Assembly (NCBI RefSeq): GCF_003173755.1 | Contig: NZ_CP029553.1 | Span: 459,001-523,000, forward strand | Origin: Methylobacterium terrae | GTDB taxonomy: Bacteria > Pseudomonadota > Alphaproteobacteria > Rhizobiales > Beijerinckiaceae | Reading direction: 5' to 3' | DNA: 64,000 nucleotides | Part shown: piece after piece, positions 50,114-59,474 of the stretch | Layout: each line of letters opens with the position of its first letter | Numbering within the stretch: position 1 is the stretch's first letter | Program-made: the position numbers and the translations under genes | The notes under the pieces: model-generated | The model's database searches: none | What the model was told of the DNA's origin: nothing | What the model saw: the letters and a program-made list of their open reading frames with translations, nothing else

Positions 50114-50667
50114 GCGACAACATCACCGGTTCCTCGGGCAAGCCCGGCCCCCTGGCGCTGCTCCCGGCGATCGCGGCGGCGGGCCTGCTGCGTCTCTCGG
50201 GGTTCCGGCGCCCGGCCCCGCCCGCGCCGCCCGACGACGGCCCGCACAACCCGGAAGGGTTCGAGGAGGAGGACGTCGACGTCCGCCGCACGGCCTACGT
50301 GGTCGCGGGCCTCGCCGCCTTCGTCGCCGCCGCGATCACGGCGGTGGGGCTGATGATGCACCTGTTCGGCGCCTGGCACGTCGCCGACACCCCGCGCCTC
50401 ACGCCGCAGCAGACGGCGAAGGTCCAGCCGCCGCCGCCCAACCTCCAGGGCGCGCCCTACGAGGATCTCGCCCGCCTGGAGGCGCAGGAGACGGCGCAGA
50501 CCACCACCTACGCCCCCCTGCCCGGCGGGCGCGCCCGCATCCCGGTCGAGCGCGCGATGCGCCTGATCGCCGGCAAGTCCCTCGAACCCTCTGCCTTCGA
50601 ATCCCCTGCCCTCGAACCCTCTGCCTTCGAATCCCCGCCGGCGGCAGCCGGAGCCCCCGTTCGATGA
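50110..50667 (+). CDS. membrane-anchored protein of unknown function in the ACIII-oxidase operon
   Basis: A 185-residue protein between actF and oxidase subunit II, overlapping both by four bases, so it must belong to the respiratory operon. One transmembrane helix (TAYVVAGLAAFVAAAITAVG, ~60-80) separates a cytoplasmic Pro-rich part from a periplasmic part with LTPQQTAKVQPPPPNLQGAP. Near the C-terminus a ten-residue unit (LEPSAFESPA) occurs twice, encoded by two 30-base repeats (50581-50640). No family recognised with certainty; it may be an ActG/ActH-like accessory or an assembly protein. Confidence 0.75.
   Translation: MSDNITGSSGKPGPLALLPAIAAAGLLRLSGFRRPAPPAPPDDGPHNPEGFEEEDVDVRRTAYVVAGLAAFVAAAITAVGLMMHLFGAWHVADTPRLTPQQTAKVQPPPPNLQGAPYEDLARLEAQETAQTTTYAPLPGGRARIPVERAMRLIAGKSLEPSAFESPALEPSAFESPPAAAGAPVR
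50581..50640 (+). repeat. two tandem 30-base repeats
   Basis: Units 50581-50610 and 50611-50640 both begin ctcgaaccctctgccttcga and differ only at the last few bases. They encode LEPSAFESPA in the C-terminal tail of the membrane protein above; length is a multiple of three, so the frame is kept. Confidence 0.9.
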
Positions 50668-51647
50668 ACCCGACCGACCTCGCGCTCCAGCTCTGGCCGC
50701 CGGCCGCCTCCTCGACCGCGGTCGAGACCGACTGGCTGATCCTCGCCTTCACGGTCCTGACGCTGCTCCTCACGGTTCCGGTCTTCGTCGCCATCACCTG
50801 GTTCGCGATCCGCTACCGCCAGGGCGAGCCGGCCGACCGCAGCCATACCGGCACCCGCAGCGTCCTCATCGAGATCAGCTGGATGCTGATCCCGTTCCTG
50901 CTCACCCTGATCTTCTTCGTCTGGGGCGCCCGGCTGTTCTTCATCTCGAAGCAGGTGCCCGGCGACGCGATGGTGATCGAGGCGATCGGCCGGCAGTGGA
51001 TGTGGAAGTTCCAGCACCCGACCGGACAATCCGAGATCAATGACCTGCACCTGCCGATCGGCCAGCCGGTCAAGATCCGGATGATCAGCCAGGACGTGAT
51101 CCACAACCTCTACCTGCCGGCCCTGCGGATGCAGATGGCGACGCTGCCCGACCGCTACACAGAGCTGTGGTTCAAGGCCGACCGCACCGGCACCTACCGG
51201 CTCTACTGCTCGGAATATTGCGGCACCGACCACTCGAAGATGGACGGGACGCTCACCCTGATGACCCAGGCCGACTACGCCGCCTGGCTGCAGAATGCCG
51301 GCGCCCAGCAGGGGGGCCAGGCCGGGGCCGGCCGCGTCGTCTACGAATCCTATGCTTGCGGCTCCTGCCACGATCCGGGCGCCAAGGTGCGGGCGCCCTC
51401 GCTCGCCGGCCTCTACGGGCGCGACGTCAAGCTCGCCGACGGCCGCACGGTGACGGCCGACGAGACGTATCTTCGCGACAAGATCCTGAACCCGAACCGG
51501 CAGAAGCTCGCCGCCGACTACAAGCAGGTCATGCCGGCCTTCCGCAACGTGATCCCGCCCGACGACCTCGACCGTCTCGTCGCGTACCTGAAGAGCTCGG
51601 GCGCGACGGCGCGGCAGGAAGCGACCCCAGGAGGTCCGGTCCAATGA
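50664..51647 (+). CDS. coxB: cytochrome c oxidase subunit II with fused cytochrome c domain (caa3 type)
   Basis: A 327-residue subunit. Two N-terminal helices (~22-45, 68-92), then the cupredoxin domain with the CuA ligands [12 protein letters not shown], then a C-terminal cytochrome c with [10 protein letters not shown] (~232) and axial Met in KQVMPAFRN. The fused heme c marks a caa3-type oxidase that takes electrons from ACIII directly or through a soluble cytochrome. ATG 50664 overlaps the previous stop and its stop overlaps coxA. Confidence 0.95.
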   Translation: MNPTDLALQLWPPAASSTAVETDWLILAFTVLTLLLTVPVFVAITWFAIRYRQGEPADRSHTGTRSVLIEISWMLIPFLLTLIFFVWGARLFFISKQVPGDAMVIEAIGRQWMWKFQHPTGQSEINDLHLPIGQPVKIRMISQDVIHNLYLPALRMQMATLPDRYTELWFKADRTGTYRLYCSEYCGTDHSKMDGTLTLMTQADYAAWLQNAGAQQGGQAGAGRVVYESYACGSCHDPGAKVRAPSLAGLYGRDVKLADGRTVTADETYLRDKILNPNRQKLAADYKQVMPAFRNVIPPDDLDRLVAYLKSSGATARQEATPGGPVQ

Positions 51648-53320
51648 CGAGTGGCACGATCACCGACGGGCCGGCCCTGCGCGACCCCCACACCCCGGAT
51701 TCCCGCATCGGCCACGGGGCCGACTACCTGCACGCCGAGCACACGCTGCGCTCGTGGTTCTTCACCACCGACCACAAGCGCATCGCGCTCCTGTACCTGG
51801 CCAGCATCACCGCCTTCTTCGTCATCGGCGCGGTGACGGCGGGGCTGGTGCGCCTGGCGCTGGTGGTGCCCGACGGGCAGGTCTTCACCAACGACACCTA
51901 CAACAAGCTTTTCACGATCCACGGGGTCGTGATGGTGTGGTTCTTCCTGATCCCGAGCATCCCCGCCACCTTCGGCAACTTCCTGATCCCGCTGATGATC
52001 GGGGCGCGGGACCTCGCCTTCCCGAAGCTCAACCTCGCCTCCTGGTACGTGTTCATGACCGGCGCGCTGTTCACGCTGGCGAGCGTGGTCCTGGGCGGCG
52101 TCGATACCGGCTGGACCTTCTACACGCCGCTCTCCACCGCCTTCTCGAACACCTGGGTGGTGCCGGCGCTGATCGGAGTCACCATCGTCGGCTTCTCGTC
52201 GATCCTGACCGGCCTCAACTTCGTGGTGACGATCCACACCATGCGGGCGCCGGGCATGACCTGGTTCCGGCTCCCCATCTTCGTCTGGACCCACTACGCC
52301 ACCAGCCTGATCTTCCTCCTCGCCACCCCGGTCATCACCGTGGCGCTGGTGCTGCTGATCGCCGAGCGCGCCTTCCACATCGGGGTGTTCGATCCGGCCT
52401 ATGGCGGCGACCCCGTGCTGTTCCAGCACCTGTTCTGGTTCTACTCGCACCCGGCGGTCTACATCATGGTGCTGCCGGGCATGGGGGTGATCTCCGAGAT
52501 CGTCCCGGCCTTCGCCCAGAAGAAGCTGTTCGGCTACAAGTTCGTCGCCTACGCGGCGATCGGCCTTGCCTCGGTGACCTTCTTCGTCTGGGGCCACCAC
52601 ATGTTCGTCAACGGGCAGAGCGACTTCGCCAGCGTGGCGTTCTCGGTGCTCAGCTTCGCGGTGGCGGTGCCGTCGGCGGTCAAGGTCTACAACTGGACCG
52701 CGACGATCCACAAGGGCTCGCTCAAGCTCGACACGCCGATGCTCTACGCCATGGGCTATATCGGGCTGTTCGTGCTCGGCGGCCTCACCGGGCTCTACCT
52801 CGCGACGCTCGCGATCAACCAGCACGTCCACGCCACCTACTTCGTCGTGGCCCATTTCCACTACATCATGGTCGGCGGCACGGTGCTGGCCTTCCTCGGC
52901 GGCCTGCATTTCTGGTGGCCGAAGATCACCGGGCGGATGTACATCGAAGCCTGGGGCCGGATCTCCGCCTTCCTGATCTTCATCGGCTTCAACGTCACCT
53001 TCTTCCCGCAATTCATCCTCGGCTATCTCGGGATGCCGCGGCGCTACCACGTCTATCCACCGGAATTCCAGTTCCTCAACATCCTGTCCTCGGCGGGCTC
53101 GACCATCCTGGCGGTCGGCTACATCTTCCCGATGGTCTACCTCGTCTACTCGATCTGGTTCGGGAAGCGGGCGCCAGCGAACCCCTGGGACGCCCGCGGC
53201 TTCGAATGGACCGTGGCCTCGCCGCCGCCGGCCCACAACTTCGTCACCGAGCCGGTGGCGCCGAAAGTGCCGTACGACTACCCGATCCAGGCCAAGGAGA
53301 CCGGGAGGCAGCACTCGTGA
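51644..53320 (+). CDS. coxA: cytochrome c oxidase subunit I (A2-type heme-copper oxidase)
   Basis: A 558-residue, 12-helix catalytic subunit reducing O2 at heme a3-CuB. Metal ligands are visible in [12 protein letters not shown] (heme a His), [18 protein letters not shown] (CuB His and cross-linked Tyr), [10 protein letters not shown] (CuB His pair) and [12 protein letters not shown] (heme a3/a His). The motif reads YSHPAV, not GHPEV: the D-channel Glu is replaced and a Tyr-Ser pair is present, diagnostic of the A2 subfamily. Starts four bases inside the coxB end. Confidence 0.96.
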   Translation: MTSGTITDGPALRDPHTPDSRIGHGADYLHAEHTLRSWFFTTDHKRIALLYLASITAFFVIGAVTAGLVRLALVVPDGQVFTNDTYNKLFTIHGVVMVWFFLIPSIPATFGNFLIPLMIGARDLAFPKLNLASWYVFMTGALFTLASVVLGGVDTGWTFYTPLSTAFSNTWVVPALIGVTIVGFSSILTGLNFVVTIHTMRAPGMTWFRLPIFVWTHYATSLIFLLATPVITVALVLLIAERAFHIGVFDPAYGGDPVLFQHLFWFYSHPAVYIMVLPGMGVISEIVPAFAQKKLFGYKFVAYAAIGLASVTFFVWGHHMFVNGQSDFASVAFSVLSFAVAVPSAVKVYNWTATIHKGSLKLDTPMLYAMGYIGLFVLGGLTGLYLATLAINQHVHATYFVVAHFHYIMVGGTVLAFLGGLHFWWPKITGRMYIEAWGRISAFLIFIGFNVTFFPQFILGYLGMPRRYHVYPPEFQFLNILSSAGSTILAVGYIFPMVYLVYSIWFGKRAPANPWDARGFEWTVASPPPAHNFVTEPVAPKVPYDYPIQAKETGRQHS

Positions 53321-54003
53321 GCGCGGGGGCGACCGACGCGGCCGTTGCGGGCGAAGGCCGGGACGCCGTGGGCGTCAAGCTCGTCTCGCACTTCGCCACG
53401 GTGGAGCAGCAGAAGCACGCCGCGGTGCTCGGGATGTGGGCCTGGCTGCTCACCGAGCTCCTGCTGTTCGCCGGCCTGTTCCTCACGGCGCTGGTCCTGC
53501 GGATCATCCACCCGGAGGCGGTGCAGGCGGCGGCGCGGCACCTCAAGTTCTGGATCGGCGCCACCAACACCGTGGTGCTGATCGGCTCGAGCCTGACCAT
53601 GTCGGGGGCGATCCAGCTCTCGCGGCTCGGCTGGCCGCGCGGCATGGTCCGGTTCATGCTCGCGACCGCGGCCTTGGGTACCTTGTTCCTGCTGCTCAAG
53701 GGCTACGAATACTACGCCGACTACCAGGAACACATGATGCCGTTCCTGTCCGACCGGCCCTACGAGCTGAAGGATTCCCCGCCCTCGCGACTGTTCGTGA
53801 ACCTGTACTACGTCGCGACGAGCCTGCACGGGCTGCACCTGATGACCGGCATCACCATCCTGCTGGTGATGACCTGGCAGGCGAGCCGGCCGGGCTTCCT
53901 GAGCCTGCACCAGAACCGGATCGAGATCTTCGGGCTCTACTGGCACTTCATCGACCTGATCTGGATCCTCGCCTTCCCGACCCTCTACGTGCTCAACCGG
54001 TAG
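53317..54003 (+). CDS. coxC: cytochrome c oxidase subunit III
   Basis: A 228-residue membrane protein with about six helices. Family signatures include [20 protein letters not shown] (helix 1, with the E used for lipid/proton contacts), [16 protein letters not shown] and the C-terminal [19 protein letters not shown]. Stabilises subunit I. GTG 53317 overlaps the coxA stop by four bases. Confidence 0.94.
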   Translation: MSAGATDAAVAGEGRDAVGVKLVSHFATVEQQKHAAVLGMWAWLLTELLLFAGLFLTALVLRIIHPEAVQAAARHLKFWIGATNTVVLIGSSLTMSGAIQLSRLGWPRGMVRFMLATAALGTLFLLLKGYEYYADYQEHMMPFLSDRPYELKDSPPSRLFVNLYYVATSLHGLHLMTGITILLVMTWQASRPGFLSLHQNRIEIFGLYWHFIDLIWILAFPTLYVLNR

Positions 54004-54014
54004 GAGGAACCCCC

Positions 54015-54314
54015 GTGTTCGGCACCAGCGACGAGCGCCGCATCCTCTGGCGTTACATGCGCGAGCCGGTCCTGACGGCGTGCGCGCTCCTCGTCATGCT
54101 CGGGATCAACGTAGGTTTGGGCGCCACCCTCCCCTTCCCGCATGTCTGGATCGTCGAGCTGATCGTGGCGAGCGCCATGGTGGTGACGATCCTGCTGTTC
54201 TCGATGGAGGTCCGCCACGAGCCGCCGCTGGTGAAGCTCTTCGCCGGCATCGGCTTCTTCTGGGTCGGGATCCTGTTCACGATGACGCTGGTGGATTACC
54301 TGTCGCGCGGGTGA
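54015..54314 (+). CDS. cytochrome c oxidase subunit IV (prokaryotic type)
   Basis: A 99-residue protein with three hydrophobic helices (ACALLVMLGINVGLGATL, IVELIVASAMVVTILLFSM, GIGFFWVGILFTMTLVDYLS), as in bacterial COX4-type subunits of caa3 oxidases. GTG 54015 is chosen because AGGAGG lies eight bases upstream. Last gene of the actA-cox operon; a TetR-type regulator follows after 75 bases. Confidence 0.85.
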   Translation: MFGTSDERRILWRYMREPVLTACALLVMLGINVGLGATLPFPHVWIVELIVASAMVVTILLFSMEVRHEPPLVKLFAGIGFFWVGILFTMTLVDYLSRG

Positions 54315-54389
54315 CCCCGCCGCCTCGCCGCGGCGGCGCAAGCCTGCTACCACCGGTCGAGCGTCGCGGAGGATCGGCCCGAGGCCGCC

Positions 54390-55106
54390 ATGCCACCCGA
54401 GAAGAAATCCCCCGGCAAGCCTTCGCCCGAGACGAGCGACTTCCAGCTCCGCCGCCCCTCGGAGCGCGCCCGCAAGTCGCTGCCGGTCGCCAATGCCGAG
54501 GACAAGATCCTCGACGCGGCCGAGTTCATCTTCGGGCATTTCGGCCTGCGCGGCGCTACCACGGCGCTGATCGCCAAGAAGGCCGGCATCGCCAAGGCAC
54601 ACATCTACTATTACTTCAACGACAAGGAAGACCTCTACTGCGCCATCCTGGAGCGCGCGATGAAGCAATGGGCGCGCGACCTCGCCGCGCTCGACATGGA
54701 GTCCGACCTCGCGACGCTGCTGCGCGGCTACATCCACAAGAAGGTCGATTTCTCCCGCGACCATCCCTTCCTGTCGAAGATCTACGCGATGGAGATCATC
54801 AGCGGCGCGCCCTTCATCGGCGAATTCATCGAGACGGTCTCGACGCCGCTCCTGATCGAGAAATGCGCGCGGGTGAGCGAGTGGGCGGCGCTCGGCCGGA
54901 TCGCGCCGATCAGCCCGGCCGACCTGTTCTTCTGCATCTGGGCGATGACCCAGGCCTACGCCGATTTCTCGGGCCAGATGGCGATCATGAAGCAGAAGCG
55001 CCAGCTGGAGGAGGCCGACTACGACACCGCCAAGGCGACGATCGTGCAGCTGGTGTTCGGGGGGCTGGGATTGACGGTCGAGGGCGGCTCCGGCCCGAGC
55101 GCTTGA
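54390..55106 (+). CDS. rutR: TetR-family regulator, RutR-like
   Basis: A 238-residue repressor. After a 35-residue basic leader the HTH is KILDAAEFIFGHFGLRGATTALIAKKAGIAKAHIYYYFNDKEDLY. The ligand domain carries RutR-like residues (FLSKIYAMEIISGAP, FFCIWAMTQAYADFSGQM). RutR senses uracil or thymine and controls pyrimidine use. Supporting this, a near-perfect RutR operator sits in the promoter of the NCS1 permease gene 290 bases downstream on the opposite strand. Convergent with that gene, separated by repeat elements. Confidence 0.85.
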   Translation: MPPEKKSPGKPSPETSDFQLRRPSERARKSLPVANAEDKILDAAEFIFGHFGLRGATTALIAKKAGIAKAHIYYYFNDKEDLYCAILERAMKQWARDLAALDMESDLATLLRGYIHKKVDFSRDHPFLSKIYAMEIISGAPFIGEFIETVSTPLLIEKCARVSEWAALGRIAPISPADLFFCIWAMTQAYADFSGQMAIMKQKRQLEEADYDTAKATIVQLVFGGLGLTVEGGSGPSA

Positions 55107-55135
55107 AAGGTTCGCCCGTCGGGCCGGGCGCATCC

Positions 55136-55331
55136 CCCTCTCCCCGCGGGCGGGGAGAGGGCTGTTTCCCCCTTGTCGGGGAAACAGCAAGGCGGCAGCC
55201 GAGGGTGAGGGGGAGGTGCCGAATGAGGCTACTCCGGAAACACCCCCTCACCCTCGCGGCGAACCTTCGGTTCGCAGCTTGCCGCGCCCTCTGAACGAGG
55301 GCTCGGCCCTCTCCCCGCCCGCGGGGAGAGG
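55136..55331. repeat. cluster of structured intergenic repeats
   Basis: Three clear hairpins: CCCTCTCCCCG/CGGGGAGAGGG (55136-55161), CTGTTTCCCC/GGGGAAACAG (55162-55171 with 55178-55187) and CCTCTCCCCG/CGGGGAGAGG (55308-55331), with a smaller GAACCTTCGGTTC stem near 55261-55273. The outer stems share sequence with the element at 40431. Lies between convergent rutR and the permease; noncoding, mobile-type repeat likely. Confidence 0.7.
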
Positions 55332-55397
55332 AGAAACCCGAGGCTTGCCCGGCAACGTGGTGAGTGCGGGCGCCCCTGGGGCAGGCCTCACCGGTCT

Positions 55398-56894
55398 TCA
55401 CACCGCCTGCGTCACCAGCCGCGGCTGGCGCTTCATCAGCAGGCTGTAGGTGACGTAGCCGAGCCCGCAGCCGATGAACCAGGTGAAGTTGGCCAGGCCC
55501 TCCAGCCCCGGCACCACCGCGCACAGCACCGGCACCAGCGCCGAGGGCACCACCGCCGTCACCGCCGCCATGTTGTAGCCGTTCTCGTACCAGTAGGCAC
55601 CCGTCGGTCCCATCACGTAGAGGTCGTCGACGATGACGGTCTGCTTCTTCACCGCATAGAAATCGGCGATCAGGATGCCGAAGAGCGGGCCGATGAACGC
55701 GCCGAGCACGTCGAGCGTGTAGTGGATCACCGCCGGATTGTTGTAGAGGTTCCACGGCGTGATGAAGATCGAGCCGACGGCCGCGATCATCCCGCCCATC
55801 CGCCAGCTGATCGTCTTCGGGGCGACGTTCGAGAAGTCGAAGGCCGGCGAGACGAAGTTCGCCACGATGTTGATGCCGATGGTCGCCGTCATGAAGGTGA
55901 AGGCGCCGAGCACCACCGCGAAGGTGCTGTCGAGCCGGCTCACCGTCTCGACCGGGTCGGTGATCATGTGGCCGAAGACCGGCAGGGTGCAGGAGGTCGT
56001 GACGACGGTCAGGATCGAGAAGCCGAGGAAGTTGACCGGCAGGCCCCAGAAGTTGCCGCGCTTGACCGCCGCGAAGGACTGGCCGTACCGCGAGAAGTCG
56101 CCGAAGTTCAGCATCGGGCCCGAGAAGTAGGACACGACGAGGGCGATCGCGTTGATCATCACCGGTACGGCGGCCCAGCCGGTGTACTTCACCTCGCCGA
56201 GGGTCAGGCTGACGTTGTCGAGGCCGGCGCGGGCGACGAGGTAGACGGCCAGCGCGATCATCACGACGTAGACGGCCGGGCCGGCCCAGTCGATGAAGAC
56301 CCGGATCGCCTCCATGCCGCGCCAGAACACCAGCGCCTGCAGCACCCAGAGCAGCATGAACGAGGCCCAGCCGAGCGTCGAGAGGCCGACGAAGCCGTGC
56401 TTCGTGACATCCGCGTAGGGCGCGAGCTCGGGGTAGAAGCGGAGCGCCACGATCATCAGGGCGCTCGACGCCAGGTAGGTCTGGATGCCGTACCACGCCA
56501 CCGCGATCAGCCCGCGGATGATCGCCGGGATGTTCGCGCCCTTCACGCCGAACGAGGCGCGGCAGATCACCGGATAGGGCGTGCCCGAGACCTGGCTCGG
56601 CTTGGCGACGAGGTTGCAGAACACCTGCACGATCACGATGCCGATCAGCAGCGCGAGCAGGACCTGCCAGCTGACGAGGCCGAGCGAGAACAGGCTGCCG
56701 GCGGTGACGTAGCCGCCGACGCTGTGCACGTCGGACATCCAGAAGGCGAAGATGTTGTAGGCGCCCCACGTCTGCTTGCGCAGGGGCGCGAGATCGGGGT
56801 TGACGAGGTTCTCGTCGTAGCCCGGCTTGATGATCACGTCGGCGTGATCTGCCGCGCCGGCCCCATTCGGAGCCCCCGCCGGGATGGTCGCCAT
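55398..56894 (-). CDS. NCS1-family nucleobase/allantoin permease
   Basis: A 498-residue, 12-helix inner-membrane symporter of the NCS1 class (uracil, cytosine, allantoin, hydantoin). Typical segments are LAPLRKQTWGAYNIFAFWMSD at the start of helix 1, SGTPYPVICRASFGVKGANI, WYGIQTYLASSALM (substrate-binding helix 3) and NFGDFSRYGQS. A RutR-type operator 80 bases upstream and the adjacent rutR-like gene make a pyrimidine or related base the most likely substrate. No catabolic rut genes are in view. Confidence 0.92.
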   Translation of the reverse strand: MATIPAGAPNGAGAADHADVIIKPGYDENLVNPDLAPLRKQTWGAYNIFAFWMSDVHSVGGYVTAGSLFSLGLVSWQVLLALLIGIVIVQVFCNLVAKPSQVSGTPYPVICRASFGVKGANIPAIIRGLIAVAWYGIQTYLASSALMIVALRFYPELAPYADVTKHGFVGLSTLGWASFMLLWVLQALVFWRGMEAIRVFIDWAGPAVYVVMIALAVYLVARAGLDNVSLTLGEVKYTGWAAVPVMINAIALVVSYFSGPMLNFGDFSRYGQSFAAVKRGNFWGLPVNFLGFSILTVVTTSCTLPVFGHMITDPVETVSRLDSTFAVVLGAFTFMTATIGINIVANFVSPAFDFSNVAPKTISWRMGGMIAAVGSIFITPWNLYNNPAVIHYTLDVLGAFIGPLFGILIADFYAVKKQTVIVDDLYVMGPTGAYWYENGYNMAAVTAVVPSALVPVLCAVVPGLEGLANFTWFIGCGLGYVTYSLLMKRQPRLVTQAV

Positions 56895-56973
56895 GGGTCG
56901 TCTCCTCCGCTGCCTGTTGGACGCTGCGTGAGGCCTGGCCCGACCGTGCCGCGTCGCAGTCAGAATGCCGGAT

Positions 56974-56989
56974 TTGAACGATTGGTCAA
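56974..56989 (-). promoter_or_regulatory. RutR operator in the NCS1 permease promoter
   Basis: TTGAACGATTGGTCAA matches the published RutR consensus TTGACCA-N2-TGGTCAA at 12 of 14 positions; only two bases of the left half differ. It lies 80 bases upstream of the permease start, as expected for a repressor or activator site. Recognised by eye. Confidence 0.7.
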
Positions 56990-57066
56990 ACTTTTTGAAC
57001 GGCGGGCCGCGGGCAAGCCCGCCTCGTTCACTCCCCGCTCACCGAGCCGGCCCTATAACGGTCGCC

Positions 57067-57858
57067 ATGTGCGAATTGCTCGGCATGAGCGCCAACGTCC
57101 CGACCGACATCCGCTTCAGCTTCGCGGGCCTGGCGCGCCGCGGGGGTGAGACCGGCCCGCATCAGGACGGTTGGGGCATCTCGTTCTACGAAGGCCGCGG
57201 CTGCCGCAGCTTCCACGACCCGGAGCCGAGCGCCCGCTCGGAGATCGCCCGGCTCCTGCGGCAATACCCGATCAAGAGCCGGATCGTGATCGCCCACGTG
57301 CGCCGGGCCAATCGCGGCCGGGTGACCCTGGAGAACACCCACCCGTTCAGCCGCGAATTGTGGGGCCGCACCTTCACCTTCGCGCATAACGGCCAGCTGA
57401 AGGGGGTGAAGCGCCTCAAGCTCGGCCGCTTCCGGCCGGTCGGCACCACCGACAGCGAGCACGCCTTCTGCTGGATGCTGGGCAAGCTCGAGGAGCGCTG
57501 GGGCAGCCTGCCGAAGCCCACCCGCCTCGACGGGGCAGTGCGGGAGCTCTGTGCCGAGTTGCACGGGCTCGGCGTGTTCAACATGCTGCTCTCCGACAGC
57601 CGCACGCTCTACGCCCATTGCGGCAAGCGCCTGTGCACCCTGACCCGCCGGGCGCCGTTCGGCACCGCGACGCTGATCGACGAGGATTGGCGGGTGGATT
57701 TCGCGCAGGAGACGACGCCCGACGACATCGTGACCGTGGTGGCGACGCGCCCCCTGACCCGCGACGAGCGCTGGACCGACCTCGCTCCCGGCGAGGTCAT
57801 CGCCTTCCGCCTCGGCGTGCCGGACGGGGACGAGGCGGGGGCCGGCGCCGGCGGCTGA
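57067..57858 (+). CDS. class II glutamine amidotransferase (YafJ-like)
   Basis: A 263-residue Ntn-type glutaminase-like protein. The nucleophile is Cys2 ([12 protein letters not shown]), exposed when Met is removed. Supporting motifs are [46 protein letters not shown] and [11 protein letters not shown]. YafJ-like proteins hydrolyse glutamine or gamma-glutamyl compounds; their physiological role is unclear. ATG 57067 is fixed by the catalytic Cys at position 2. Start is 172 bases from the divergent permease. Confidence 0.9.
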   Translation: MCELLGMSANVPTDIRFSFAGLARRGGETGPHQDGWGISFYEGRGCRSFHDPEPSARSEIARLLRQYPIKSRIVIAHVRRANRGRVTLENTHPFSRELWGRTFTFAHNGQLKGVKRLKLGRFRPVGTTDSEHAFCWMLGKLEERWGSLPKPTRLDGAVRELCAELHGLGVFNMLLSDSRTLYAHCGKRLCTLTRRAPFGTATLIDEDWRVDFAQETTPDDIVTVVATRPLTRDERWTDLAPGEVIAFRLGVPDGDEAGAGAGG

Positions 57859-57974
57859 ATCCGCGCCGTGGCGTCGCGGCCCTATCCGCCGCGGTCTCTT
57901 TCTCGCTAAGCTCGCCCTTTCCGGTCGCGGCCCAAGGGCCCATCTTCCTCCTCAGGCAGGCAGACGCGAGAGCC

Positions 57975-58697
57975 ATGACGCGAGACACCGCCCCGAATCC
58001 GTCGGCCGAGGATCGCCCCGGCCTCTCGGCCAGCATCCGGTCGCATCTCGGCACCCAGCTCCGGGCGACCTACGAGGCGCTGGGCGATGCGGATCCCGAC
58101 AACCGGTTCGCCGATCTGGTCGCGCGCCTGGAGGCGGCGCTCAAGGCGCAGGGCGAGGTCGTCCGGCCGGAATTCCGCGACGGGCTCCTCCAGGCGGTGC
58201 CGTCCCTGCGCGCCTTCGCGCTCTCGCTCACCAGCAACCCGGCCCGGGCCGACGACCTCGTGCAGGACACGCTGCTCAAGGGCTGGCAGCACCGGGCCCG
58301 GTTCCAGGCCGGCACCAACCTGAACGCCTGGCTGTTCACCATCCTGCGCAACATCTTCTACTCCGACCACCGCAAGCGGGTGCGCGAGGTCGAGGACCAG
58401 GACGGGTCCTACGCGGCCCGCCTCGCCACCGCGCCCCACCAGGGCGACCGGCTCGACGTCGAGGACCTGCAGAGCGCCCTCGCCAAGCTGCCGCCCGACC
58501 AGCGCGAGGCCCTGGTGCTCGTCGGCGCCGAGGGTGTCTCCTACGAGGAGGCGGCGGCGATCATGGGCTGCAAGGTCGGCACGGTGAAGAGCCGCGTCAG
58601 CCGCGCCCGCGGCCGGCTGGCGGAACTCTTGGGGTACGACGAGGAAGATCTCGGCACCGACCGGCTGATCCAGTCGGCGATGCCGAAAGACGCCTGA
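57975..58697 (+). CDS. EcfG-family general stress sigma factor with NepR-like N-terminal extension
   Basis: A 240-residue sigma factor. Region 2 (~70-140: PSLRAFALSLTSNPARADDL, NLNAWLFTILRNIFYSDHRK) and region 4 (~160-215: LAKLPPDQREALVLVGAEGV, IMGCKVGTVKSRVSRARGRL) closely match EcfG (ECF15), the alphaproteobacterial general stress sigma factor. Uniquely, the first ~65 residues contain IRSHLGTQLRATYEAL and DNRFADLVARLEAALK, resembling the two helices of NepR, the anti-sigma factor that normally binds EcfG as a separate protein. A second NepR-like protein lies at 59475. This could be a self-inhibited sigma factor; that is inference. ATG 57975. Confidence 0.88.
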   Translation: MTRDTAPNPSAEDRPGLSASIRSHLGTQLRATYEALGDADPDNRFADLVARLEAALKAQGEVVRPEFRDGLLQAVPSLRAFALSLTSNPARADDLVQDTLLKGWQHRARFQAGTNLNAWLFTILRNIFYSDHRKRVREVEDQDGSYAARLATAPHQGDRLDVEDLQSALAKLPPDQREALVLVGAEGVSYEEAAAIMGCKVGTVKSRVSRARGRLAELLGYDEEDLGTDRLIQSAMPKDA

Positions 58698-58710
58698 GGC
58701 GGCCCCGGCA

Positions 58711-58733
58711 CCCCGGGGAGTACTCCCGCGGGG
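58711..58733. terminator. palindrome after the sigma factor gene
   Basis: CCCCGGGGAGT (58711-58721) pairs with ACTCCCGCGGGG (58722-58733) apart from one bulge; the centre GGGAGTACTCCC is a perfect 12-mer. It begins 13 bases after the sigma stop and is followed 8 bases later by actttcttct. Terminator or operator. Confidence 0.45.
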
Positions 58734-58845
58734 TTGCGCGACTTTCTTCTCGCATCGATTGAACCGTTTCGCCGGCCGCGACGTTACCACCCCCGAGAGC
58801 TGCCCCGCTCGACCGGGGCGGACTGACGAAACGGAGATCGATCTG

Positions 58846-59253
58846 ATGAAGAAGACCTTCCTGGCCGCCGCCGCCCTCGCCCTTTCCCTGCCGATGGCCG
58901 CCCACGCCCAGGGCCTGATCGGCGGCGCCCAGCGCGGCGCCGAGGACGGTGCGGACGCCGCCGGCCCGGTCGGTGCGATCGTCGGCGGTGCCGTGGGCGC
59001 CGCGACCGGTGCGGTCGGCGGCCTGCTCGGCGTCGACGACCGTCCGCGCTTCCGCTCCTACGCCGTGCGCCAGCACCGCTCGTACGACTGGGACGGCGAC
59101 GTCCGCGTCGGCACCGTGCTGCCCTCCTCGGGCGTGAGCTACTACGAGGTCCCGTCCGATTACGGCATCCGCGGCCGCCGCTACACCGTGGTCAACGACC
59201 GCGTCGTGCTGGTCGATCCGGGCAGCCGCCGCATCGTGCAGGTCATCGACTAA
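58846..59253 (+). CDS. exported DUF1236 domain protein
   Basis: A 135-residue secreted protein with a signal peptide ([23 protein letters not shown]), a Gly/Ala-rich segment (AIVGGAVGAATGAVGGLLG) and a C-terminal DUF1236 domain (GVSYYEVPSDYGIRGRRYTV, DRVVLVDPGSRRIVQVID). DUF1236 proteins are common exported proteins in Rhizobiales with no assigned role, often linked to stress. ATG 58846 follows GGAG. Between the fused sigma and the NepR-like gene, suggesting a stress-regulon neighbourhood. Confidence 0.85.
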   Translation: MKKTFLAAAALALSLPMAAHAQGLIGGAQRGAEDGADAAGPVGAIVGGAVGAATGAVGGLLGVDDRPRFRSYAVRQHRSYDWDGDVRVGTVLPSSGVSYYEVPSDYGIRGRRYTVVNDRVVLVDPGSRRIVQVID

Positions 59254-59275
59254 GCGCCATCGACTCGCGCGAATC

Positions 59276-59338
59276 CGCGCCGCCCTCGGGCGGCGCGACC
59301 GAGTTTCGGGAAGCCCCGGCCCTGGTGCCGGGGCTTCC
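59276..59338 (+). terminator. two consecutive hairpins after the DUF1236 gene
   Basis: CGCGCCGCC (59276-59284) pairs with GGCGGCGCG (59289-59297), and GGAAGCCCCGGC (59309-59320) pairs perfectly with GCCGGGGCTTCC (59327-59338) around CCTGGT. The second is a 12-bp stem typical of terminators, about 60 bases after the stop, followed by tgcgttct but no long T-run. Confidence 0.6.
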
Positions 59339-59474
59339 TGCGTTCTGCGCCGCGAAACCTGTCATTTTGCTGCACGAGATCTTGCAACGAAACCGGCTCG
59401 ATCGCCGTTCTGCTTCGAGACAGGCGCCTGCGGCCCGTCCGCTGCGCCACGACACTGAACCGATACGGATCCCG

